Assembly (NCBI GenBank): GCA_001299455.1
Contig: CYUK01000003.1
Coordinates: 1,240,001-1,304,000, forward strand
DNA length: 64,000 nucleotides
Direction: 5' to 3'
From: Clostridiales bacterium SIT11
GTDB lineage: Bacteria > Bacillota > Clostridia > Tissierellales > Peptoniphilaceae
How positions within the stretch are numbered: position 1 is the first letter of the stretch; each line of letters opens with the position of its first letter. The notes under the pieces were generated by a model, which made no database searches, was not told the origin of the DNA, and was given only the letters and a program-made list of their open reading frames with translations. The translations under genes were made by a program, and so were the position numbers. Shown piece by piece: positions 1 through 8,504 of the stretch.

Positions 1-465
1 AAGTAAAATCATGAGAGCCTTTCGTCCTGCATAGGGTCTTAAAAAAACTAGGGTTCCCATAATAGCTGTCATTAAAGCAACCAGTAAAATCATCCACCAC
101 GAATTCACCCCAAGTTTTTTGGCATCCAGGGCGGTTTGGATTCGTAATAGAGCATCAAAAACCATCACAAGGCCTATGGCAATCATTAGAACATCCATAA
201 ATTGTCGGGTCCAAAAAACCATCATAAAACCAAAGAAACTGGATATAATTCCCATGGCAAGGTCAAATTGGAAGACCAGTCCCCATAGATCTCTTGAAAA
301 ATAGGCAAATAACTTTACAATGCCAAATAAAAGGAAGAGAAATCCACAGAGTCTGCATAAAGTTTGGGCACCGATATCCGGTTTCAAAAGAAAAACAGCC
401 CCTAAAAGAATTAAACAGATGGAAAAGAGGGTGTAGGCTCTTTTTATTTTCTTTAACTTTTCCAT
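1..465 (-). CDS. DUF308/HdeD-like membrane protein (C-terminus cut by window edge)
   Basis: The reverse strand reads from an ATG at 465 with no stop before position 1, so the C-terminus lies outside the window. A clear GGAGG site lies just upstream (470-478). The 155 visible residues are mostly hydrophobic, forming about five membrane segments of the short paired type seen in HdeD/DUF308 proteins, with only brief polar loops. The role of this family in Gram-positive bacteria is largely unknown; in E. coli HdeD is linked to acid resistance. The family call rests on helix pattern and loop character, not on a catalytic motif. Two plus-strand reading frames here are antisense shadows. Confidence 0.6.
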   Translation of the reverse strand, partial: MEKLKKIKRAYTLFSICLILLGAVFLLKPDIGAQTLCRLCGFLFLLFGIVKLFAYFSRDLWGLVFQFDLAMGIISSFFGFMMVFWTRQFMDVLMIAIGLVMVFDALLRIQTALDAKKLGVNSWWMILLVALMTAIMGTLVFLRPYAGRKALMILL

Positions 466-863
466 ACCTTCACCTCCCTCCGATTCCTTTTTTACTGGAT
501 ATAAAGACTAGGAAGTTCATACAATTTTTCTCCTAGCCTATAAAGCATTTAAGTGGTAGGAGTAAAAACCTTGAACCTGGACATGGATTTTAGTTCTTTT
601 ACTCCTTTACTTTAGTATATCCAAGTTCAGCAGTCAGGAGTATGGACAAAAGAGACAAAGTATTCGAATTTTGAACAAAAGGTCCTTCTTTGTCTAAATT
701 TGACCTTAATTTTTAGAGGAATAGAGAGGATTTACCTTCTCTTCAAATATGAGTTGGTTAAAAAAGGGTGGAAAGAGACGCAAAAGAAAAGATGGAAAGG
801 GTTCAATGGAAATAAAAAAAGTGCCCAGGATTGAAAGTCAATCCTAGACACTCTTAAATTGTT
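466..863. other. 398-base gap: inverted repeat plus tRNA terminator
   Basis: No open frame here has a ribosome-binding site or protein-like composition. It holds an inverted repeat (arms 558-567 and 597-606, AGGAGTAAAA and its complement, 29-base loop) and, at its right end, the terminator of the tRNA gene. The rest is AT-rich and presumably carries the promoter of the DUF308 gene, though no well-spaced -35/-10 pair was found. Confidence 0.5.
814..851 (-). terminator. Rho-independent terminator of tRNA-Thr
   Basis: On the minus strand a 14-bp stem (arms 838-851 and 821-834, two G-U pairs, 3-base loop) is followed directly by a run of seven U. It sits 12 bases past the tRNA 3' end, so the tRNA is a single-gene transcript. 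Confidence 0.9.
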
Positions 864-939
864 TGGAGCTGACGACGGGATTTGAACCCGTGACCTCTAC
901 ATTACCAATGTAGTGCTCTACCGACTGAGCTACGACAGC
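864..939 (-). tRNA. tRNA-Thr (anticodon GGT)
   Basis: A 76-nt cloverleaf on the minus strand with encoded CCA. The D arm is normal, the anticodon stem CTACA/TGTAG frames loop TTGGTAA (anticodon GGT, reading ACC/ACU), and the T arm is ACGGG-TTCAAAT-CCCGT. Discriminator base is T. The acceptor arms GCTGTCG and CGTCAGC pair except at 5-68, which is a U-U mismatch; an A at position 5 would give a perfect stem. It has its own consensus promoter and terminator. Confidence 0.95.
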
Positions 940-953
940 AAGAAACTCCTTTA

Positions 954-982
954 ATTATAGGAAAATTTCTTGAAACTGTCAA
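954..982 (-). promoter_or_regulatory. Promoter of tRNA-Thr
   Basis: On the minus strand TTGACA (977-982), a 17-base spacer and TATAAT (954-959), both perfect consensus hexamers. The -10 ends 14 bases before the mature tRNA 5' end. Confidence 0.9.
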
Positions 983-1013
983 GGGAATGTTAAGGCTTTT
1001 AAAAAACTTTTTC

Positions 1014-1517
1014 TTAAAGGCCTAGAAGTTGCCGGATTTTTTCCGAGGCCTTGGTGGAAAGGCAGCGCTTGGGAATAATATAGGCCAGGCTAGGGGACTT
1101 GTAAATATAAAAGTAGTCCTTGTTTTCCCGGCTCCGGTAGACATCCTTATAGGGGAGGACAAGGTTTCGGTCTCCTGTGGTTTCTACAAGCTGGTCCTTT
1201 TCAAAGGTCATAGACTTAGATCCTTCTTGGTCCTGGTCTTGCTTTTTCAAGAGACGGAGAACTCGTTTTTTCACCATACTCCGGAAGATGGCCCGGTAGA
1301 AAGCCAGGAAGAAAAACATAATGAGAAAGCTAATGGCCCAGGCGGTGACTTTTGAAATGTCCATTTTAGGAATGAGAAAAAAGCTGGCCAGGGCAATAAG
1401 AATACAGCCTAAAATCGCCTGGCTTCGCTGGGCTCTCTTGGCTTTTGAATCAAATTGCATGTGGAATAAATAAAATTGCAGGAGATCCTCCTGGGTTAGT
1501 TCATAGTTAATATGCAT
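1014..1517 (-). CDS. YcxB-like membrane protein
   Basis: A 167-residue protein with a short cytoplasmic N-terminus, two adjacent membrane helices (about residues 33-50 and 57-78), a basic stretch, and a soluble C-terminal domain of beta character ending in a short helix. This architecture matches YcxB-like C-terminal domain proteins, whose function is not established. The start is fixed by GGAGGTGGG about 6 bases upstream of the ATG. It is a single gene facing the tRNA; no terminator of its own was recognised before the tRNA promoter. Confidence 0.6.
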   Translation of the reverse strand: MHINYELTQEDLLQFYLFHMQFDSKAKRAQRSQAILGCILIALASFFLIPKMDISKVTAWAISFLIMFFFLAFYRAIFRSMVKKRVLRLLKKQDQDQEGSKSMTFEKDQLVETTGDRNLVLPYKDVYRSRENKDYFYIYKSPSLAYIIPKRCLSTKASEKIRQLLGL

Positions 1518-1741
1518 AATCCCACCTCCAGGTCGGGATAGGTTTTAATAGAGACTTGTTTTATCCATTATAGCATAGATTTTTCGGAAAAATATTGGAA
1601 AGGAGAAAAATATTTGGACTAGGGATGTCTTGAGAGAACTAGTTTCTAATGAGTGAAATCCGTTCTCTTAAAAAGATTTTGGATAGAGAATGCAGCGTTT
1701 GGGTATATTTTAAAAGTACAATAAAAATATCAAGGGGGTAA

Positions 1742-2272
1742 ATGGTGGATCAATCATATGAATATGTCGATCGCTTTGACAAATATCTTTTAAGTGACGT
1801 AGAGGATTATGATTCTCTAAAAATTTATCGATTTAAGGATTTTGATTTAGGCAGAATGAAAGAACTCATTCACTTTAGTGAAGAGGCTTTTGGAGAAAAA
1901 GCGGCGGATGTATTTGAAGTTGTCTTTCAAATTTATTATGGCAATGTCTTTTTACTGAAAGAAAGCCATAAAAATAATAAAATACTGGGGATGGCTGCGT
2001 TCAGCCGTGCCTGGGATAAAAATAAAATGGCTTATCTATCGGATTATGCTATTGCTGAAGAGGCTCGTGGAGAGTCTCTGGGAGAGAAGTTCTTAAAGAT
2101 TGTATTAGAGGATTTAAAGGACCAGGGTTTTGAACAAATCCGATTAACAGTAGATCCTGACAATGAACCAGCGGTCAGTCTCTATGAAAGTTTAGGTTTT
2201 GAAAAGATTGAATTTGTAGAGGACCTTTATGGAGAAGAGGAAGACCGGTATATTATGGAATTAGTACTTTAA
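1742..2272 (+). CDS. GNAT family N-acetyltransferase
   Basis: A 176-residue acyltransferase. The C-terminal half carries the GNAT core: a strand with LSDYAIAEEARGESLGEKFL (about residues 98-118), which is acetyl-CoA-binding motif A in a relaxed form (R-G-x-x-L-G instead of Q/R-x-x-G-x-G/A), then DPDNEPAVSLYESLGFEK, the hallmark motif B. The substrate cannot be read from sequence; proteins, polyamines and small amines are all possible. The start follows a strong AAGGGGG site with short spacing. It appears monocistronic, and its downstream gap contains a palindrome. Confidence 0.8.
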   Translation: MVDQSYEYVDRFDKYLLSDVEDYDSLKIYRFKDFDLGRMKELIHFSEEAFGEKAADVFEVVFQIYYGNVFLLKESHKNNKILGMAAFSRAWDKNKMAYLSDYAIAEEARGESLGEKFLKIVLEDLKDQGFEQIRLTVDPDNEPAVSLYESLGFEKIEFVEDLYGEEEDRYIMELVL

Positions 2273-2286
2273 AGTCTGGCTTTTGT

Positions 2287-2321
2287 GTTCCAAAGTTGGA
2301 CTAAAATCCATTTTTTGGAAC
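2287..2321. repeat. Inverted repeat downstream of the GNAT gene
   Basis: GTTCCAAA (2287-2294) and TTTGGAAC (2314-2321) are perfect complements, with an inner TGGA/TCCA pair extending the hairpin. It lies 15 bases after the acetyltransferase stop but lacks a U-run, so it may be a weak terminator or processing site. Confidence 0.4.
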
Positions 2322-2480
2322 AGTTCACGTTTAATGAGAAATTTTCTGGACTTTGAATAAATTTCATAGTCCTTGCTTGAATGGACGGGAAAAAGGGTAT
2401 ACTTATAGGAGAAGATTTGACCAAAAACTAGGCTGTGTTTTGGGCCTAGCTTGTGATAAAAACATGTAAAGGAGTGGCTT

Positions 2481-3713
2481 GTGGATAAAATTATAGATCA
2501 ATTAAAAAATTATGAAGAAGTCTGCTGGGAAAATCCGAAAAAGGAAAACTTTGAAGATTTTATCAAGAAGATGGATGTAAAACCAGAAGATATAGACAAG
2601 GCGGCTGCAGACTTGGACCGCTATGCTTCCTATATTGCCAAGGTTTTTGAAGAAACCAGGGCCAACAAGGGGATTGTGGAATCGCCCTTAAAGAAGATTA
2701 ACGGCATGAAGGAAGACTTAGACACAGAAGTCCTGGGAGACCTCTATTTAAAAATGGACTCTAACCTACCTGTAGCCGGGTCCGTTAAGGCCCGGGGAGG
2801 AATGTATGAAGTTCTAAAGCATACGGAAGATTTGGCTGTAAAGGAAGGTTTAATTCAAAGGGGAGACCCTCTAGACAGTTTAGTTTCAGATGAAGCGAAA
2901 AAAGTCCTCTCCAAGTATATTATCCAAGTGGGATCTACAGGGAACTTGGGGATTTCCATTGGAATTACTTCGGCGAAAATTGGCTACAAGGTCATTGTCC
3001 ATATGTCCAGCGATGCCAAGGAGTGGAAAAAAGAATTGCTGCGGTCCTATGGGGTGGAAGTCAAGGAATATGACTCCAACTACTCTCTGGCTGTAACAGA
3101 AGGCCGGAAGGAATCGGACCAAGATCCTTTGAGTTATTTTGTGGATGATGAAAATTCCAAGATTTTATTTTTAGGCTATGCAGTGGCTGGCCGGCGGCTG
3201 AGAAAGCAACTGGAAGAAGACGGAGCTGTTATTGACGAGGAAAATCCTCTCTATGTCTACATCCCCTGTGGCGTAGGTGGAGCACCAGGCGGTGTCAGCT
3301 TTGGCTTAAAGTGCGAATTTAAGGATAATGTCCACATTTACTTTGTAGAGCCCACCCATGCCCCCTGTATGCTCTTAGGCATGGCTACAGGCAAGCACGG
3401 GGATATTAGCGTGGAAGATATTGGCTTAGATGGAAAAACCGAGGCCGATGGCCTGGCTGTAGGTCGTCCCTCCAGCTTTGTAGGAGGAATGATGGATCCT
3501 ATCTTAGACGGGATTGTCACTTTGGACGATGGAAAGCTCAATCCCTATATGCAAGCCCTTTACAAGAGGGAAGGTATTTTTATTGAGCCTTCTGCAGCGG
3601 CATCCTTTGCAGGTCTGGAAATGACCAAGGGGAAAAAAGGCAGCCACGTTCTTTGGGCCACAGGTGGAGCCTTGGTTCCCAAAGAAATCCGAGATGACCT
3701 TTTAAAGGACTGA
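2481..3713 (+). CDS. dsdA: D-serine dehydratase (D-serine ammonia-lyase)
   Basis: A PLP enzyme converting D-serine to pyruvate and ammonia. The 410 residues show a fold-type II PLP protein: PLP lysine in GSVKARGG (K103), the phosphate-binding GSTGNLGISIG (about 151-161), and a C-terminal ATGGALVP. The long N-terminal segment before the PLP lysine and overall similarity match DsdA rather than serine racemase or threonine dehydratase; DsdA is usually about 440 residues. The start is GTG, preceded by AAAGGAG. A weak promoter may lie at 2377-2403 (TTGAAT, short spacer, TATACT). It probably detoxifies or ferments D-serine. No dsdC or dsdX neighbour is seen. Confidence 0.92.
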   Translation: MDKIIDQLKNYEEVCWENPKKENFEDFIKKMDVKPEDIDKAAADLDRYASYIAKVFEETRANKGIVESPLKKINGMKEDLDTEVLGDLYLKMDSNLPVAGSVKARGGMYEVLKHTEDLAVKEGLIQRGDPLDSLVSDEAKKVLSKYIIQVGSTGNLGISIGITSAKIGYKVIVHMSSDAKEWKKELLRSYGVEVKEYDSNYSLAVTEGRKESDQDPLSYFVDDENSKILFLGYAVAGRRLRKQLEEDGAVIDEENPLYVYIPCGVGGAPGGVSFGLKCEFKDNVHIYFVEPTHAPCMLLGMATGKHGDISVEDIGLDGKTEADGLAVGRPSSFVGGMMDPILDGIVTLDDGKLNPYMQALYKREGIFIEPSAAASFAGLEMTKGKKGSHVLWATGGALVPKEIRDDLLKD

Positions 3714-3732
3714 GAATTTGATAGTAATAAGG

Positions 3733-3756
3733 AGGCTCCCTAGGGAGTCTCTTCTT
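3733..3756 (+). terminator. Weak terminator after dsdA
   Basis: AGGCTCCC and GGGAGTCT pair across a 2- to 3-base loop (one G-U), followed by a pyrimidine stretch CTTCTT rather than a full U-run. Confidence 0.55.
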
Positions 3757-3782
3757 AAATAGGGACTAGAGGGGTGAAGAAG

Positions 3783-4481
3783 ATGGCATTTGTTGAAGCA
3801 AGAGATGTAACAAGAGAATATCGGATGGGGGAAACACGGGTCCTGGCCAACAACAAGGTCTCCTTTACCATTGAAGAAGGGGAATTTGTCATTATTCTAG
3901 GCCCTAGTGGGGCTGGAAAATCCACTCTTTTAAACCTCTTAGGGGGGATGGATAAGGCCACTAGCGGCCAGATTTTCGTGGGAGGCAAGGATATTTGTCA
4001 GTATAATGACCTGGACCTGACCAAGTATCGAAGGGAAGAAATTGGCTTTGTCTTTCAATTTTATAATTTAATCCCCAATCTGACGGCCCTGGAAAATGTA
4101 GAGCTGGCCATTCAAATTGTAAAAAATGCCAAGGACCCCAAAGAAATTTTAAGGCAAGTGGGCCTAGACCACAGAATGAATAACTTTCCCTCCCAATTAT
4201 CTGGCGGAGAACAACAAAGGGTAGCCATAGCCCGGGCCCTGGCTAAAAATCCCAAGCTCCTCTTGTGTGACGAGCCTACAGGGGCCCTGGACTACAAGAC
4301 GGGGAAAAATATTTTAAGCTTATTACAGGAAACCTGCCAAAAGGAAAAAACGACCGTCGTTGTGATTACCCACAATGCCGCCCTGGCCCCAATAGCAAAA
4401 CGGGTCATTGAAATTAATGATGCCCAGGTCAGGGAAATGTACACCCAGGAACCAAAAGATATTGAAAGTATAGAATGGTAG
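3783..4481 (+). CDS. ABC exporter ATP-binding subunit (MacB/LolD type)
   Basis: A 232-residue ATPase energising the adjacent FtsX-type permease. Walker [10 protein letters not shown] is at residues 40-48, the signature [16 protein letters not shown] in the middle, and Walker [13 protein letters not shown] follows: the standard set of the MacB/LolD/FtsE family. An in-frame GTG lies 9 bases upstream, but the AGGGG site is well spaced only for this ATG, so I chose 3783. The permease begins 6 bases after the stop, so the two are one operon. Such pairs in Gram-positive bacteria typically export or extract lipophilic compounds or peptides, or resist antimicrobial peptides; the substrate is unknown. 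Confidence 0.92.
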   Translation: MAFVEARDVTREYRMGETRVLANNKVSFTIEEGEFVIILGPSGAGKSTLLNLLGGMDKATSGQIFVGGKDICQYNDLDLTKYRREEIGFVFQFYNLIPNLTALENVELAIQIVKNAKDPKEILRQVGLDHRMNNFPSQLSGGEQQRVAIARALAKNPKLLLCDEPTGALDYKTGKNILSLLQETCQKEKTTVVVITHNAALAPIAKRVIEINDAQVREMYTQEPKDIESIEW

Positions 4482-4487
4482 TTGGCT

Positions 4488-7400
4488 ATGAAGGCTTTAA
4501 GTAAAGATTTATTTCGAGAATTGAAAAAAAGCTTCCCTCGCTTTATTTCCATCCTCCTCCTAGTGGCCCTAGGGGTCTTAGTTCTGGTGGGTCTAGTGGT
4601 TTCAGGGCCCATGATGCGAAATAGCCTAGAAGCAAAATTAAACAAGGCCCAGATGTATGACCTCTATATTCACAATAATTTAGGCCTCAATGACCAGGAT
4701 ATTGACCTCCTGGCCCAGGTCAAGGGGTTAAAGGACCTGGAATTTCGCTACAGCGAGGACCGGATGACCAAGGACGGCAAGTACAGTGTCCGTCTTTTTT
4801 CCAATACAAAAAACTATGCAAGGCCAATTATAACCAAGGGCCAGGAACCCTTGGTAGATGGAGAATTGGCCCTAGATGAGGACCTGGCTAAGACCATGGG
4901 TCTAAGGCTGGGCGATTCCATTGAATTTAGCAAGAAAGAATCCAAGTACCAGCCGGAGGGCAAGGAAGAAAAAGAAAGTCTTACAAGAAAGTCTTTTATT
5001 GTTGTAGGCCTTGCCCAATCGGCCGAAGCCATTAAAAATGACCACAAGGGGACCAGCGATGCGGGGGCCCTCTTAGATGGTTTTGCCTATATTCCCCCCA
5101 ACTCCTTTAAGAAGGACCACCCCACCGATGCCCTGATTGGCTTGAAAAAACCAGAAAATCTGGCCAGCTCTTCCAAGGAATACAAGGCCCTGGCCCAGGC
5201 CGGGGAAAAATCTTTAAAGGACCTCTTTAAGGACCGGCCCAAGGACCGCCTGGACCTTTTAAAGGCAGATATCCAGGAAGAGATTGATGAGGGAAAAGAT
5301 GAAATAAAAACTGGAGAAGAAAAACTTCAAGATGCCCAAGACCAATTGGACCGGGCCCGGGCCAAGTTGGAAAAAGGGAAACGAGACTACCAGGGAGGAA
5401 AAAATAAACTCTCCAGGGAAGTGGCCAAGGGAGAAGGGGACCTGGCCTCTGGACGGCGTAAGTTAAGGTCCGGCCAGGCCCAGTTAAAGGACAAGGAAGG
5501 AGACTTAAACAAGGCGGCAGCGGATCTGGAAGAAGCGAAAACCACCTTAAAGGACAAGGAAGCCCTCTATCTTTCTGGTCGGAAGGATTATGTGGCCGGC
5601 ATGGAAGCCTACCAGGAAGGAAAGTCTCGGCTGGAAAGGGAAGAAGGTCGCTTAAAAGATGGCGAGGCAGAGCTGGAATCCAAGGCCCGGGACCTGGAAG
5701 ATGGCCGAAGAAAGTACCTAGATGGCCTGGCCCAATGGCAGGATGGAAAAAGGCAGTTGGATGCCCAAGAAGGAAAAATTGCAGAAGGAAGAAGGGCCCT
5801 GGAAGATGGCAGGGCGAAACTTCAAGCTTCCAAGGCCCAGCTGGACCAAGGCCAAGGAGCTATAGACAAGCAAAGGGGAGAAATCCAAGGAGCTGTCGAC
5901 CAAGCCAAAGTTGGCGTCCAAACAGCTCAGGCAGGCCTAGATAAAGCAAATGCCCAACTAAAAGTCTTGGAAAATTTGCCTGACGGAGACCCTAGAAAAA
6001 CACCAGAAAACCTGGCTCAAGCCCAAGCTGGCGTTCAAACAGCCCAGGCAGGCCTCGACAAGGCCCAAGCTGGCCTTCAACAAGCCCAGGCTGGCCTGCA
6101 AACTTTTAATGACAAAGTCAAGGATAAGGAAGCCCAACTGGCCGCCGGTCGGCAAGAATATGACCAAGGCCTCAAGACCTTCCAGGCCCAGGAAGCCCGC
6201 TTTCAAGAAGGGGCCCGGGCCTTTGAAGAGGGAAGGGCAGAATTAGAAGCCAACCGAAGGAAGCTTGACCAGGCCAAGGCACAATTAGATGAAGGGAGTC
6301 AACAGCTCGAAGAAGGAAGACGTAAAATTCAGGACGGCTACCAAGAACTGGCCAAGGGAAAAATTACCCTGAAAAACTCCTACCAGGAACTGGAAAAGGC
6401 CCGGATCCAATTGGAAGACGGGAAGAAAAAATTAGATGAAGGAAAAGATGCCCTGGCCCAGGGAGAAAAAGACCTGGCCCAAGGCAAGGATAAGTTTCTA
6501 GCAGGACAAAAAGCCCTGGAAGAAAGCCAGGAAAAATTAAACCAGGGAGCCCGTCGCCTGGCCAAGGAAAAGGCCAAGGGAGAAGCCAAGCTGGCCAAGG
6601 CCAAGGCCGACCTGGCCAAGGGAGAACGGGACCTGGCCCAGGGGGAAAAGGACTTTGCCGAAGAAAGCAAGGACGCCCGGGAAAAAATTGACCAGGCTAA
6701 GCTGGATATTGAAAATGCAGGAGAAATTTTAGAAGTCCTAAACCGTCCCCTCTATACTATCTACAGCCGGTTGACCAATCCCAATATAGAAGAATACCTG
6801 GGTTATGCCGACAGCATGGACAAGCTGGTCTATGTCTTTCCCCTCTTTTTCTTCTCCATTTCCATGTTGGTTTCCCTAACCACCATGACCCGGATGGTGG
6901 AAGAACACAGAAATTATATGGGGACCCTAAAAGCTTTGGGCTTTAGTAAAAAGGATATCGGCCGGAAGTTCATCCTCTATGGGGGTCTGGCTGCCCTTTT
7001 TGGAGGTATTCTCGGGTCCCTCCTGGGGAACTTCCTCATAGGCCCCATTATTGGAAATGCCTATTCCACAGGGATTATTGTAAAGCCTATTTTGGTAGAT
7101 TTTTATCCGAAAATATGCCTGGTCAGTATCCTTATAGGCATTGTCTGCACAAGTTTTGTGGCCTATATGATTAGCCGGAAGTCTTTAAAGGAGTCGGCGG
7201 CAAATTTAATGCGGCCCAAGGCTCCGGCCAAGGGCAACCGGATTTTCCTAGAAAGGTTTAGTCCTCTTTGGAAGAGGATGGACTTTTTGCAAAAGGTAAC
7301 TGCCCGAAATATTTTCCGCTACAAGTCTCGTATGCTCATGACCCTGGCCGGCGTCATTGGCTGTACAGGTCTTTTGGTCATGGGTTTTGGACTTTGGACA

Positions 7401-8420
7401 GCGGTCAACAACTTAGTGGAAAAACAATTTAATGAAATAGCTGTCTATGATGTGATTTTAATGCATGAGCGAGCCCTTTCCAAAGACTCTTTTAAGGAGA
7501 TGACCAAAGACTTAAACCAAGACCAGAGGGTGGAAAAGAAGACCCAAATTCTCTTTATGCCCCTGTCCATGGAAGAAAAAAAGGGAGGAGAACGGAGTCT
7601 TTCCCTAATCGTCCCTAAAAATAAAGATTTTGAAGGCTTAATCCAGTTAAAAAAACCTAGAAAAGAAGGAATCCCCCTCCCCCAAGAGGGAGCCTTGGTA
7701 ACAGAAAAACTGGCCAAGATGGAAGGCCTGAAAAGGGGATCCAACTTTAGCTTTAAGGATGATCAAGGAATCAAGAGGACCGTCAAGGTGGCAGGTCTTG
7801 TGGAAAATTACACAGGCCATTACATCTATATGTCCAGGGATTCCTATGAAAAAGTGATGGGAGAGGACTACAGGGACAACAGCTATTTAATCCAGCTAGA
7901 CCAAAAAACAAAGAAAAACCAAGAAGACTTTGTCAGCCACTATCAAAGCTACAAGTCCGTCCTGGCCGTTACAAGTTTTGACCAAATGAAGTCCATGGTC
8001 GATGACCTGGTTTGGTCCTTAAATGTAGTGGTGTCCATTATCTTAATCCTGTCTTCCACCCTGGCTGTGGTGGTTTTATACAACCTGAGCAACATCAATA
8101 TTGAAGAAAGAATCCGGGAACTTTCGACTATTAAGGTTTTAGGTTTTTATCCCAAGGAAGTCACCTCCTATATTTATCGGGAGACTTGGATTTTGACCTT
8201 TATTGGGATTGTCCTAGGCTTAGGGATGGGGAAAGTCCTCCACTACGGCGTCCTCCAAGTGGTGGTGCCAGATAGTGCCATGCTCTATCCAAAATTGGAA
8301 GTCTGGAACTTCCTCTTACCGGCTGCTATTACCTTCCTCATCTCCCTTCTGGTGATGGTCTTGGTCCACCGCTACTTGAAAAAAATCGACATGGTGGAAG
8401 CTCTCAAGGGAGTAGAATAA
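4488..8420 (+). CDS. FtsX-like ABC permease with giant extracellular coiled coil
   Basis: A 1310-residue permease. TM1 (about 18-40) is followed by an extracellular MacB-like domain, then about 490 residues (roughly 257-745) of Lys/Glu/Gln/Ala-rich helix with recurrent LxxGxxxL and DGRxxL units. Three TM helices around 775-895 form the first FtsX domain; a second begins with a TM near 945-970, has an extracellular insert, and ends with three TMs near 1175-1305. This is the large duplicated-FtsX permease type, with an exceptionally long rod. The start is ATG 6 bases after the ATPase stop (an in-frame TTG abuts the stop); translation is probably coupled. Repeats around 5890-6120 (VQTAQAGLDKA units) look tandemly duplicated. 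The rod may reach across the cell wall or contact a partner. Confidence 0.88.
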   Translation: MKALSKDLFRELKKSFPRFISILLLVALGVLVLVGLVVSGPMMRNSLEAKLNKAQMYDLYIHNNLGLNDQDIDLLAQVKGLKDLEFRYSEDRMTKDGKYSVRLFSNTKNYARPIITKGQEPLVDGELALDEDLAKTMGLRLGDSIEFSKKESKYQPEGKEEKESLTRKSFIVVGLAQSAEAIKNDHKGTSDAGALLDGFAYIPPNSFKKDHPTDALIGLKKPENLASSSKEYKALAQAGEKSLKDLFKDRPKDRLDLLKADIQEEIDEGKDEIKTGEEKLQDAQDQLDRARAKLEKGKRDYQGGKNKLSREVAKGEGDLASGRRKLRSGQAQLKDKEGDLNKAAADLEEAKTTLKDKEALYLSGRKDYVAGMEAYQEGKSRLEREEGRLKDGEAELESKARDLEDGRRKYLDGLAQWQDGKRQLDAQEGKIAEGRRALEDGRAKLQASKAQLDQGQGAIDKQRGEIQGAVDQAKVGVQTAQAGLDKANAQLKVLENLPDGDPRKTPENLAQAQAGVQTAQAGLDKAQAGLQQAQAGLQTFNDKVKDKEAQLAAGRQEYDQGLKTFQAQEARFQEGARAFEEGRAELEANRRKLDQAKAQLDEGSQQLEEGRRKIQDGYQELAKGKITLKNSYQELEKARIQLEDGKKKLDEGKDALAQGEKDLAQGKDKFLAGQKALEESQEKLNQGARRLAKEKAKGEAKLAKAKADLAKGERDLAQGEKDFAEESKDAREKIDQAKLDIENAGEILEVLNRPLYTIYSRLTNPNIEEYLGYADSMDKLVYVFPLFFFSISMLVSLTTMTRMVEEHRNYMGTLKALGFSKKDIGRKFILYGGLAALFGGILGSLLGNFLIGPIIGNAYSTGIIVKPILVDFYPKICLVSILIGIVCTSFVAYMISRKSLKESAANLMRPKAPAKGNRIFLERFSPLWKRMDFLQKVTARNIFRYKSRMLMTLAGVIGCTGLLVMGFGLWTAVNNLVEKQFNEIAVYDVILMHERALSKDSFKEMTKDLNQDQRVEKKTQILFMPLSMEEKKGGERSLSLIVPKNKDFEGLIQLKKPRKEGIPLPQEGALVTEKLAKMEGLKRGSNFSFKDDQGIKRTVKVAGLVENYTGHYIYMSRDSYEKVMGEDYRDNSYLIQLDQKTKKNQEDFVSHYQSYKSVLAVTSFDQMKSMVDDLVWSLNVVVSIILILSSTLAVVVLYNLSNINIEERIRELSTIKVLGFYPKEVTSYIYRETWILTFIGIVLGLGMGKVLHYGVLQVVVPDSAMLYPKLEVWNFLLPAAITFLISLLVMVLVHRYLKKIDMVEALKGVE

Positions 8421-8504
8421 CTGGACCCATAAAAATAAACTATTTTGATACTTTAATCCATACCAGATTTCCTATAGACTAAAAGAAAAGAAGGAGGTCT
8501 TGGA

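Noticed and set aside
119-536. Two plus-strand frames at the left edge
   Set aside because: They oppose the DUF308-type membrane protein, which has a proper start, ribosome-binding site and hydrophobic pattern.
5260-6720. Repetitive DNA resembling a repeat array
   Set aside because: The repeats are in frame, variable and encode heptad-like coiled coil; no constant repeat-spacer pattern, so not CRISPR.
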